DNA of 7,863 nt. Origin: an uncultured Gammaproteobacteria bacterium (GTDB lineage Bacteria > Pseudomonadota > Gammaproteobacteria > Pseudomonadales > Azotimanducaceae_A). The translations under genes were made by a program, and so were the position numbers. Positions 1 through 6,577 of this stretch are shown piece after piece; positions within the stretch are counted from its first letter, which is position 1; each line of letters opens with the position of its first letter. The notes below the pieces were generated by a model. It saw only the letters and a program-made list of their open reading frames with translations, had not been told where the DNA came from and ran no database searches. The DNA is taken from the NCBI GenBank assembly GCA_913041025.1, contig CAJWGQ010000132.1, positions 1-7,863 of the forward strand, written 5' to 3'.

Positions 1-379
1 AGAAGGTAAAGGCTTGAACGAATACGTAGGAGGCTATAGCGACTGGCAAAAGCAACTGCGTAAAGAGAATGAGAATAGAAACAAGCCTGCTAACAACCCC
101 CCTCAAAAAAAATTGTTGCAAAAAACTCAATCCAAAAAAAACACAAAGCGACTGGGGTTTAATGAGCGCCAAGAGCTCGACAATATTCCAGATCGTATCG
201 AAGCCTTGGAAAGTGAATTGGAAGAGTTAACCGTTCAGATGGGGGCGGCAGACTTTTATTCTCAAGATGGTGACGCCATAAAGCTAGCAGGTCAGCGGCT
301 GTCTGAATTAAATGAAGAATTAGAGACGGTCTACTTGAGATGGGAAGTTCTGTCAGAACGAGATGAGTCAACAGAGTAA
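1..379 (+). CDS. uup: ABC-F family ATPase Uup, C-terminal part (5' truncated by window edge)
   Basis: The reading frame is open from base 2 and ends at TAA 377-379, so this is the last ~125 residues of a longer protein. The first visible residues, EGKGLNEYVGGYSDW, match the segment just after the second nucleotide-binding domain of Uup-type ABC-F proteins. A Lys/Asn/Gln-rich linker follows, then a charged segment (from LGFNERQELDNIPDRIEALE) with the heptad-like pattern of the antiparallel coiled-coil C-terminal domain. In E. coli Uup that domain contributes to DNA binding. ABC-F proteins are soluble, cytoplasmic and act on ribosomes or nucleic acids rather than in transport. A TTG at 14 is internal and is not a start. 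Both ATPase domains lie outside the window. Another ABC-F subgroup is possible, but the NERQELDNIPDRIEALE segment favours Uup. Confidence 0.85.
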   Translation, partial: EGKGLNEYVGGYSDWQKQLRKENENRNKPANNPPQKKLLQKTQSKKNTKRLGFNERQELDNIPDRIEALESELEELTVQMGAADFYSQDGDAIKLAGQRLSELNEELETVYLRWEVLSERDESTE

Positions 380-547
380 CTGAGTATTTCTCTTATCTGC
401 CCATCACTATCTATCAGGAAGATCAGGAATAAGAACTAGGAATTAAGAAACCTAAGTTGCTAAAAACAATCACCGATAGGGTTTATCTCAATTTATAGTT
501 GCTCGTTCTTAAGACAGTACTAATTCTTCTGAAAGCTCTAAATAGAC

Positions 548-2137
548 TCATCTACCATCCTGAACTTTAGGTGGTCTTTCATATATAGCGAGACTATTGA
601 TCAAAACATCAACTTTATCTGAAGGGTTCACTATCTTGATCTCCACATTGTGATCGCCTTGCTCTAAAGCGTATTTCCAGAACAAATAAAACCGCCTCTT
701 GATATAGTTGGTAGGTAACAGTGCTTCCTCTACCAGCTCGTCGTCCAGGTAAAGTTGCGCCTTGACGATCTGTTCCTCTTCCCCGGTGGCTGCCACCGCA
801 CCGATCACCGCAAAACCATTACCCTCAAACTCAAATGCATAGGTCCCGTTTACCTTCAAGGGCTTACTTTGAAAAGGATTACAATTTTGCGGACCAACAT
901 CAGTTCCAACGCAGCGCTTTTCTTTTGGTTGGTGAAAAGGGAAAGACTCTTCAAAAGGAACAACGAGCAAGTTTTGTGAGGGAATCGAAACCTCTGTTTT
1001 GCCAATAGAACCGCCGGCTCGCTCTATACTTTTCAACGCATGCCGGTAAGACATGGCGTAAGCCTTATTAAGAGAGATCGTCGTGTGTGCAAAATCAAGG
1101 TCCTCAATTTTCGATAGTCCTTGTTTCCAATAATCTGGGATCCCCTGGTAACCGTAAATTGTTCCGAGAATTCCCGCTGCTGAGGCTGGGTTGCAATCGG
1201 CGTCATCGCCAGCTCTAGTTGCTATATCTATAGTCTTTCCAAAGTCGCCGTCGCCATAGAGTAGGCCCAAAACAACCCACGCCGCATTAATTTTTGCATC
1301 GATATTAAAAGGGGCGAGAAGACCAATCGGACCTAAGTCAGTGCTTGACCATTTTTCATTTATTCCTTCCCAAGCAAATTTCCAGTCATCAGGGTTTTGC
1401 TTATGAAGGGCGATTACGTCAACGATGATTCTGTGAAAGTCGGTATTTTCCGGGATGACGGAGATCGCTCGCTCGACGATTTGCTCGATGTCGTCAGTCG
1501 TGAAAGCCAGTGAATACATTACAGCGATGAATACACCGCCGTACCAGCCGTCGCCGTAATTCATGATATGGCCGACCCGGTCGCTTACCTCAACTGCGGT
1601 CGACGGTAAACCTGGCGCCATTAGACCGATAAAGTCTGCTTCGATCTGGAAATCGATATCATCTGCTGCTGGGTTGTTTATCCAATGACCAGACTCGGGT
1701 GGCGATAGCCCATTCAACACGTTATATCTGGCGACCTGATTGGCGAACCAAAGAGCGTAACCCGCATTAGCGAAAGAACTTGCCAAGGACTCTGCCGACG
1801 CGTCCAGTCCTTCATCTTCAAATACCTGTACAAAAGACAGATCCATGTATATGTCATCATAAATATTTGGGTTTTGGGTGAACATTTCATACAGGTAGTC
1901 TTCGTGCCACGGTAGTTCGTGATCGTCTGGGACTCTAACGCTGTTGAATTTAAACTCGACCGGAAAACCGTAGGTCACTCCGATAGTCTGAGCCGCCCAC
2001 GCTCCCCTTATTTTATCTTGAAGAGCTTCCTTCGATATCTCGACCGATTGTTGTGCCCATGCAACGCTGGATAGGGACAACACACCATACAAAATCGTAC
2101 TCCAAAAAAGCTTTCTCTTATCCCATGAAATAGGCAT
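548..2137 (-). CDS. Exported ADP-ribosylglycohydrolase-family protein with C-terminal beta-rich domain
   Basis: This gene encodes 529 residues, counted from the ATG at 2137. A TTG six codons upstream (2155) is also in frame, but it lies upstream of the AGGAG at 2145-2149 that serves the ATG. Residues 1-28 look like a Sec signal peptide: KRK near the start, a hydrophobic core, then AWA before QQ. The mature part has ADP-ribosylglycohydrolase (ARH/DraG, PF03747-type) hallmarks: GAWAAQTIGVTYGFPVEF with E61, a YDDIYMDL acidic motif at 93-100, and GDDADCNPASAAGILGTIYG from 310. Family enzymes hydrolyse ribosyl glycosidic bonds using a Mg site. Here the Thr before the Asp pair is Tyr and the Thr after the distal Asp is Cys. 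From memory, this variant recurs in related exported proteins. Residues ~424-520 form a separate beta-rich domain. C409 and C419 could form a disulfide. The gene is divergent from a sugar ABC importer, which suggests periplasmic release of an importable sugar. The fold is fairly sure; the substrate is unknown. Confidence 0.85.
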   Translation of the reverse strand: MPISWDKRKLFWSTILYGVLSLSSVAWAQQSVEISKEALQDKIRGAWAAQTIGVTYGFPVEFKFNSVRVPDDHELPWHEDYLYEMFTQNPNIYDDIYMDLSFVQVFEDEGLDASAESLASSFANAGYALWFANQVARYNVLNGLSPPESGHWINNPAADDIDFQIEADFIGLMAPGLPSTAVEVSDRVGHIMNYGDGWYGGVFIAVMYSLAFTTDDIEQIVERAISVIPENTDFHRIIVDVIALHKQNPDDWKFAWEGINEKWSSTDLGPIGLLAPFNIDAKINAAWVVLGLLYGDGDFGKTIDIATRAGDDADCNPASAAGILGTIYGYQGIPDYWKQGLSKIEDLDFAHTTISLNKAYAMSYRHALKSIERAGGSIGKTEVSIPSQNLLVVPFEESFPFHQPKEKRCVGTDVGPQNCNPFQSKPLKVNGTYAFEFEGNGFAVIGAVAATGEEEQIVKAQLYLDDELVEEALLPTNYIKRRFYLFWKYALEQGDHNVEIKIVNPSDKVDVLINSLAIYERPPKVQDGR

Positions 2138-2144
2138 TCCCTTA

Positions 2145-2149
2145 CTCCT
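2145..2149 (-). promoter_or_regulatory. Ribosome binding site that fixes the hydrolase start
   Basis: On the minus strand the sequence reads AAAAGGAGTAAGGGAATG. AGGAG sits 7 nt before the ATG at 2137. The longer reading with the TTG at 2155 would put this strong site inside the coding region and add charged residues before the signal peptide. The ATG is therefore the better start. Confidence 0.75.
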
Positions 2150-2261
2150 TTTCAACTATCGCAACATGGTCTTGAATCTAACGAACGCCGGCTTCTGTTC
2201 TCAGATTCCTTAAGCCAAATCCAACGTCATTGGTTCTGAGCAAGTGTACCAGCCTCAAACG

Positions 2262-2270
2262 TGGTATTTT
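2262..2270 (+). promoter_or_regulatory. Possible extended -10 promoter element for the importer operon
   Basis: TGGTATTTT fits the TGnTATAAT extended -10 form, with 4 of 6 matches in the hexamer, and lies 26 bp before the GTG start of the binding-protein gene. No good -35 hexamer lies at 17 bp spacing, which extended -10 promoters tolerate. The same A+T-rich stretch read on the other strand contains TAAAAT, a possible -10 for the divergent hydrolase gene. This is read by eye only. Confidence 0.3.
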
Positions 2271-2275
2271 AATAA

Positions 2276-2285
2276 AAACCGGTTT
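2276..2285. promoter_or_regulatory. Candidate LacI-family operator palindrome AAACCGGTTT
   Basis: This is a perfect 10-bp palindrome with a central CG, in the divergent gap between the hydrolase and the importer. LacI/GalR-family regulators, which commonly control sugar uptake operons, bind palindromes with a central CG step. It lies just downstream of the possible -10 at 2265-2270, about where transcription would start, and directly before the AGGA ribosome binding site. That is a good position for repression. No regulator gene is in the window, so the partner protein is unknown and the assignment is inference. Confidence 0.35.
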
Positions 2286-2289
2286 AGGA
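2286..2289 (+). promoter_or_regulatory. Ribosome binding site supporting the GTG start of the binding protein
   Basis: AGGA lies 7 nt before the GTG at 2297. This supports GTG as the start, since the signal peptide begins immediately there and no ATG is available closer to it. Confidence 0.55.
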
Positions 2290-2296
2290 ACTGATC

Positions 2297-3268
2297 GTGA
2301 AATTCAGACAGATCGTCATTATAACCTTGTTGAGTTTGGTTCTTTCGGCTTGCGGTGACAAAAATGTCAGAGAAGCCAGAGACTCAAGCGACTTGATCAA
2401 TAAAAAACCCAGAATAGCGCTGATCATGAAATCGTTAGCCAACGAATTCTTTGTGACAATGGCCGCTGGTGCGCGCGCTCACAACGAACAAAATCAAGAT
2501 GCTTATGAACTGTTGATCAATGGCATCAAGACTGAAAGCGATTTGGCGCAACAGGTGGCTTTGGTAGATCAAATGATCAGTGCCGATGTGGACGCGATCG
2601 TAATAGCCCCCGCCGACTCAAAAGCGCTTGTCCCGGCCCTTGCGCGAGCAGAACAAGCAGGGATAACCATTATCAACATCGACAATCGTCTTGAGCCAAG
2701 TGTCCTTGAGGATTATCAATTGAACATCCCCTTCATCGGACCCAGCAATCGAGAGGGCGCTGAGATGGTAGGGAGTTTTGTTCTTCAAGCTTTAGAACCA
2801 GGTAGCCAGATCGCGATTCTCGAAGGGATATCCTCGGCTTTCAATTCCATTGAGAGGCGGACTGGGTTTGAGCAAGCCGCCAAGAAAGCTCAAATGTCTG
2901 TGGTGACCATCCAAAGCGGGGACTGGGACCAGACCAAAGCGGCGCAAGTGACTGCGGGAATTCTCTCTCAATTTCCAGAGCTTGCTGCGATCCTTGCCGC
3001 GAACGATAACATGGCCATTGGAGCCGCCTCCGCGGTGGGAATGGCCGGTCAAAATAAGGACATCTTGATCGCAGGGTTCGACAACATTGAAGCTATTCAT
3101 GAACTCATTTTAAACGGCACGGTTATTGGGACCGTGGATCAGTTCGGCGATAAGCTCGCAATCTTCGGTATCGAATATGCTATCGAAGCTCTGAGTCAAA
3201 AGAAGACCCAAGAAGATAAAGAGACACCGCTACAACTGATCACCAGAGAAATTCTCCAAAGCGGCTAG
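2297..3268 (+). CDS. Ribose-type sugar ABC transporter substrate-binding lipoprotein
   Basis: This 323-residue protein starts at a GTG. Residues 1-18 form a lipoprotein signal peptide ending in the lipobox LSAC, with C19 the predicted lipidated residue and Gly at +2. The mature protein is a type I periplasmic binding protein (RbsB/simple-sugar group). Positions known to touch sugar in E. coli RbsB have plausible equivalents: N49 with F51-F52, D129, R188 in the ERRTGF segment, W210 (Phe in RbsB), N236 in AANDNMA, D262 in AGFDN, and Q282 in TVDQ. The RbsB Asn in the NPTDS segment is Ala here (IAPADS), so a different sugar is possible. It should capture sugar in the periplasm and deliver it to the permease encoded downstream. 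It is the first gene of a three-gene operon. A membrane-tethered binding protein is less usual in diderm bacteria, where most are soluble. The family is sure; the ligand is not. Confidence 0.88.
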   Translation: MKFRQIVIITLLSLVLSACGDKNVREARDSSDLINKKPRIALIMKSLANEFFVTMAAGARAHNEQNQDAYELLINGIKTESDLAQQVALVDQMISADVDAIVIAPADSKALVPALARAEQAGITIINIDNRLEPSVLEDYQLNIPFIGPSNREGAEMVGSFVLQALEPGSQIAILEGISSAFNSIERRTGFEQAAKKAQMSVVTIQSGDWDQTKAAQVTAGILSQFPELAAILAANDNMAIGAASAVGMAGQNKDILIAGFDNIEAIHELILNGTVIGTVDQFGDKLAIFGIEYAIEALSQKKTQEDKETPLQLITREILQSG

Positions 3269-3283
3269 GCTCTCAGCAGTCCT

Positions 3284-4828
3284 ATGACAAAGTCCGTCTC
3301 AATAAAAGACATCCACAAAAGCTTCGCTGCCAAAGTTTTGGACGGGGTGAGCTTTGATATAGATAGAGGGTCAATACATGGTCTAGTCGGAGAGAATGGC
3401 GCGGGCAAGACAACGCTGATAAGAATTTTGAGTGGACTACTTAAAGCTGACGCAGGAATGATCGAGCTTTCAGGTGCTAGGTTCTTTCCTCAATCTAGGA
3501 GGGAGGCGATCGACGAAGGGGTTGCGCTGGTTTCGCAAGAACTGAGCCTGATCGAGACACTTTCCATTGCAGAAAACATACTTATTAGCTCGCTTCCATC
3601 TAAGTTTTACAGAATTAATAAAAGACAAACGCTAAAACAGGCGAGATTATTCTTGGAGGCGGTGGGCTTAGGGCACCTAGATGACCGCGAAAAATTATCA
3701 TCATTGACTTTGGCGGACAAACAGTTGATCGAGTTCGCCAAGGCTCTCGCGACAGAAACTAAACATCAAAGATTATTGATTTTGGATGAACCTACCTCGG
3801 CCCTCTCTCCTATAAAAATCGATCACATGCATGAGATTCTCAAGGAAAAATCGCAAAACGGGCTTGGCATTCTCTACGTCTCGCACGATCTCGAAGCGGT
3901 CATAAAGATTTGCGATCAGATAACCGTACTAAGAGATGGGAAGATAGCTCTTTCGCAAAAAAATAAATCTTTAACCGAAGATCAGTTAGTTTCCGCTATG
4001 TCGGGAAGCGACTCGCGGGTTCGAACGAAGAGACCACCGAGAAAAATTGGTGCGTCCGTTTTAAAGATAAAGGGGCTATCAAGTGATGCATTCCCAAATC
4101 CGATCTCTGTAGAGCTGAACCAAGGCGAGATTCTGGGGGTCGCGGGACTTGGTGGTTCTGGTCGTTCTGAGTTGTTGCACACCATATTTGGCCTTGAAAA
4201 AAAAATATCCGGGCAAGCTGTACTAAAAAGGAATGATCAAGATATCTCGATTGAGAACGCCGACGGCGCTGTTATGGCTGGCATGGCATTGATTCCGGAA
4301 GATCGAAAGCAGCAGGGAATATTTGCTGGACAGCCCCTGACGACAAATACGCTGATTTCAGGGCTAGCTAGATCAGGATCCCTGTTTGGCTGGATATTAC
4401 CTTCCGAGGAACAAAAGAGAACGAGAGGGCTTCTGCAGAAATTAATGGTTAAGTACGAAGGAGCCTTGCAAAAAATCGACGAGCTCAGCGGTGGCAACCA
4501 GCAGAAAATGTTAGTCGCGAGATGGCTAAACGCGAAGGCCAGTGTGTGGCTCCTAGACGAGCCGACCCGCGGCGTCGATGTCGCCTCGAAATCCGCGATT
4601 CATGACAAGCTAGAAGAGCTCGCCGATAAAGGAGATTCTATGATTGTCGTCTCCAGTGACCTTGACGAGTTGATGAGGATATCCGATCGGATTTTAGTCC
4701 TGTCTAAGAAAAGGTTAGTCTCGATTTTGAGCCCTGATCGCTGGAGCAAACAGAAGATCTTGGAAGAGGCCTTCAATCTCAAATACCTGAGAGAAGGCAG
4801 TCCAATTGAGGTAAAAAACAATGGCTGA
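3284..4828 (+). CDS. Ribose-type sugar ABC transporter ATP-binding protein (two NBDs)
   Basis: This 514-residue cytoplasmic ATPase is close to the usual ~500 for RbsA/MglA/XylG proteins. NBD1 has Walker A GENGAGKT at 36-43, Q-loop Q85, a relaxed signature LTLAD at 141-145, Walker B LLILDE at 164-169 and switch His H201. NBD2 has a degenerate P-loop GLGGSGRS at 288-295 with Arg for the catalytic Lys, signature LSGGN at 401-405, Walker B VWLLDE at 421-426 and Ser where the switch His would be. This asymmetry is typical of CUT2 importers, where the second nucleotide site is weak. The start is 15 nt after the TAG of the preceding gene. No good Shine-Dalgarno sequence is visible, so translation may be coupled. 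The two genes share a frame, separated only by that TAG and five codons. The 3' end overlaps the permease gene by 8 nt. Specificity cannot be told from the ATPase. Confidence 0.93.
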   Translation: MTKSVSIKDIHKSFAAKVLDGVSFDIDRGSIHGLVGENGAGKTTLIRILSGLLKADAGMIELSGARFFPQSRREAIDEGVALVSQELSLIETLSIAENILISSLPSKFYRINKRQTLKQARLFLEAVGLGHLDDREKLSSLTLADKQLIEFAKALATETKHQRLLILDEPTSALSPIKIDHMHEILKEKSQNGLGILYVSHDLEAVIKICDQITVLRDGKIALSQKNKSLTEDQLVSAMSGSDSRVRTKRPPRKIGASVLKIKGLSSDAFPNPISVELNQGEILGVAGLGGSGRSELLHTIFGLEKKISGQAVLKRNDQDISIENADGAVMAGMALIPEDRKQQGIFAGQPLTTNTLISGLARSGSLFGWILPSEEQKRTRGLLQKLMVKYEGALQKIDELSGGNQQKMLVARWLNAKASVWLLDEPTRGVDVASKSAIHDKLEELADKGDSMIVVSSDLDELMRISDRILVLSKKRLVSILSPDRWSKQKILEEAFNLKYLREGSPIEVKNNG

Positions 4829-5780
4829 GGGTGCTGTTCAATCTAAATTCATTCTGGACATCAAAGACAGATTCGAAGAGATTTTTGTTTTTGTGGCGCT
4901 GCTTCTTTTGATAGCCATTTTCAGCATCATGGCAGACAATTTTCTCTCGACGAGCACCTTATTCTCTATCTTATCGCAGCTACCTGCGCTAACAGTCATC
5001 ACCATAGGAATGACGCTGGTTCTGATCGGTGGTGGGATCGATCTGTCTGTTGGATCGGTTGCCGCCCTTAGCGGTGCGATCCTAGGATTCTGCGCGAGCT
5101 CACTCGAAATCCCTCTCCTATTTGCCGGAATTCTGGCAATAATAGGGGCATGTCTGGCTGGTCTGGTGAACGGTATCCTGGGCAGCTATCTTAAACTTCC
5201 TGTTTTCATTGTGACGCTCGGGATGCTAGAGGCCAGCAGGGGACTCGCCTATCTGGTCAGCGACTCACAAACTGTCTATATCGGGCCAAGCGTTCAGGTC
5301 TTAGCTTTACCAATTTCAGGGCTGGGCTTATCTATCTCATTCCTCATATCGATTAGCTTAGTCTTGTTGGCTCACTTGGTAATCACCAGAACCACCTTTG
5401 GTCGATACCTGATCGCGATAGGAACCAACGAACAGGCGGCCAGAATTTCTGGTATTAGACCTGAGCCGATCCTAGCAGGCGCGCTGATTGTCTCCGGGCT
5501 TTTGGCTGGTCTCGGAGGCGTGATGAACACCGCCTATCTTGGTGCTTCCGATCCCAATGCCGGTATAGGACTAGAATTATCAGCTATCGCGGCGGCTGTG
5601 ATAGGCGGCACCAGCCTGATGGGGGGAAGAGGTTCTATACTTGGCGCGTTTCTCGGTGTTTTAATTATTTGCGTTCTCCAAAACGGGCTTGCGCAACTAG
5701 GTGTTTCCGAACCCTTCAAACGCCTAATGACAGGATTAGTTATTATCCTCGCAGTATTGATTGATCGGTGGCGCCGCTGA
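4821..5780 (+). CDS. Ribose-type sugar ABC transporter permease
   Basis: This 319-residue polytopic inner-membrane protein belongs to the RbsC/BPD_transp_2 family and has the usual length. Hydrophobic segments start near residues 21, 55, 75, 100, 125, 170, 215, 250, 272 and 302. The family hallmark GMTLVLIGGGIDLSVGSV lies at 63-80, and GTNEQAARISGI at 201-212 is the cytoplasmic loop expected to couple to the ATPase. The conserved IGGTSLMGGRGSILGAFLG segment spans 261-279. The ATG overlaps the ATPase stop (ATGGCTGA), with GAGG at 4808-4811 as ribosome binding site, indicating translational coupling. Two identical copies would form the channel, since no second permease gene is present. It should import a monosaccharide delivered by the lipoprotein encoded at 2297-3268. 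No kinase or isomerase gene follows. Confidence 0.92.
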   Translation: MAEGAVQSKFILDIKDRFEEIFVFVALLLLIAIFSIMADNFLSTSTLFSILSQLPALTVITIGMTLVLIGGGIDLSVGSVAALSGAILGFCASSLEIPLLFAGILAIIGACLAGLVNGILGSYLKLPVFIVTLGMLEASRGLAYLVSDSQTVYIGPSVQVLALPISGLGLSISFLISISLVLLAHLVITRTTFGRYLIAIGTNEQAARISGIRPEPILAGALIVSGLLAGLGGVMNTAYLGASDPNAGIGLELSAIAAAVIGGTSLMGGRGSILGAFLGVLIICVLQNGLAQLGVSEPFKRLMTGLVIILAVLIDRWRR

Positions 5781-5803
5781 TGTTGATCTGTTCAAGGCCT
5801 GGC

Positions 5804-5811
5804 AACCGGTT
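5804..5811. promoter_or_regulatory. Second CCGG palindrome AACCGGTT after the importer operon
   Basis: This perfect 8-bp palindrome shares its core with the AAACCGGTTT at 2276-2285 and lies 24 bp after the permease stop. It could be a distal operator for the same regulator, or chance. The 49-bp convergent gap around it shows no convincing rho-independent terminator on either strand. Confidence 0.15.
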
Positions 5812-5829
5812 CTCTACAATTAGTGGCTT

Positions 5830-6348
5830 TTAACCAGAGCTGGAGGAGGGCGTTCTTAACCAAGGCATGTGATTCATGAAGTCTTCATTGGGTAATTCCA
5901 TGGTAGCCAGTTTTGCATTAACCGCATCTAGAACATCATCTCCGTATAGATCGATCGCGGACATTTTCTGCCAGAACTTGTAGCCGCCGGGTGTGCTTAT
6001 GTGTCCGACGAAGGCATCCATCACATATCGCAGGTTATCGTCTGTCTCTAATCCTTCCGCGTTGAGCTTGAGCAGTGTGTCTAGCTGGTTGCCCATCGCA
6101 AAAAGGATCATCGCGGCTTTGGTTTGTCGGTCTGGATCCATTTCGTCGAAGTTGTTAAGAAATTCTCGATACTCCGACGTGTTGGCTCCGATGTAAAACA
6201 TCATCTCCTGCCATATATGGCGTTGTTCACGCTGTGATGCTGCCAAGGCGAGCCGGTTAGATGCCCGTGTTTGAATCCCTAGAAAGATTAGCGAGAGTAG
6301 TACGCCGACGCCGCCAAGAAATTCACCCCAAACACTCAAAGTCTCCAT
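5830..6348 (-). CDS. Hypothetical protein with one N-terminal membrane helix
   Basis: This gene encodes 172 residues from the ATG at 6348, which has GGAG (6356-6359) 7 nt upstream. A longer frame beginning at a TTG (6405) is open but lacks such a site. Residues ~5-25 (SVWGEFLGGVGVLLSLIFLGI) are a single membrane helix. QTRASNRLALAASQREQRHIWQEM and a largely alpha-helical soluble part follow, ending in a Ser-rich tail. From memory, this resembles small bacterial proteins of the form (helix)-LxxQxRxNxxA found widely in marine proteobacteria with no assigned role. No catalytic motif or cysteine is visible. It converges on the importer operon and is transcribed separately, so it is probably unrelated to sugar uptake. 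The reading frame is likely real; the function is unknown. Confidence 0.75.
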   Translation of the reverse strand: METLSVWGEFLGGVGVLLSLIFLGIQTRASNRLALAASQREQRHIWQEMMFYIGANTSEYREFLNNFDEMDPDRQTKAAMILFAMGNQLDTLLKLNAEGLETDDNLRYVMDAFVGHISTPGGYKFWQKMSAIDLYGDDVLDAVNAKLATMELPNEDFMNHMPWLRTPSSSSG

Positions 6349-6355
6349 GCTATCG

Positions 6356-6359
6356 CTCC
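6356..6359 (-). promoter_or_regulatory. Ribosome binding site fixing the start of the membrane-anchored protein
   Basis: On the minus strand TTGGAGCGATAGC precedes the ATG, giving GGAG with 7-nt spacing. This favours the ATG at 6348 over the TTG at 6405, and it places the membrane helix right at the N-terminus. Confidence 0.6.
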
Positions 6360-6413
6360 AATTACTAGAGCCAAAAGAATAAGTGTTAACGGGGCTATGA
6401 AACAATCATTAGG

Positions 6414-6463
6414 TCTTGTGTGCTCAGAGACAGAAAGACTCTATATTTTCATAATCTTGTGTG
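6414..6463. repeat. 9-bp direct repeat TCTTGTGTG, 41 bp apart
   Basis: Identical copies lie at 6414-6422 and 6455-6463, upstream of the gene starting at 6348 (minus strand). A 7-bp inverted pair, AGACTCT (6436-6442) and AGAGTCT (6472-6478), is interleaved with them. They could be regulator binding sites for that gene. They are short enough to be chance. Confidence 0.25.
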
Positions 6464-6528
6464 GTGTTGTCAGAGTCTAGAGAGGGTGAGCGCGCATCGG
6501 GATCAAACCTCAAATCTTTTTTAACCGT

Positions 6529-6577
6529 TACGAGTGCAAAGTTATGATTTATAACTATTGCCCTGAAAGCTCTCGTA
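6529..6577. repeat. Nested inverted repeats in the non-coding gap 6349-6635
   Basis: An inner dyad, AGTTAT (6540-6545) and ATAACT (6551-6556), separated by 5 bp, is enclosed by an outer dyad, TACGAG (6529-6534) and CTCGTA (6572-6577). All arms are perfect. The outer right arm can alternatively pair with CGAGA at 6585-6589. The 287-bp gap holds no recognisable gene, tRNA or known riboswitch core. The element could be a binding site or a structured RNA, but no flanking promoter or poly-T tail makes it a clear small RNA. Confidence 0.3.

Noticed and set aside
413..449. Short tandem and direct repeats (ATCAGGAA twice at 9-bp spacing, then AGGAAT(T)AAGAA twice) after uup
   Set aside because: They are very short, imperfect and in a convergent A+T-rich gap, so chance or slippage is sufficient explanation. 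The rest of 380-547 shows no gene or clear terminator.
466..487. Possible terminator for the hydrolase gene: minus-strand GATA/TATC hairpin followed by TTTTT
   Set aside because: The stem is only 4 bp, A+T-rich, and separated from the T run, so it is not a credible intrinsic terminator.
4130..4170. Second ATPase domain might be inactive because its P-loop has Arg instead of Lys
   Set aside because: This degenerate second P-loop is the normal state in ribose-type importer ATPases, so it is not evidence of decay.
4237..4821. Antisense open frames inside the ATPase gene
   Set aside because: They lie wholly opposite a well-conserved double ATPase and show no motifs. They are shadows of the real coding strand.
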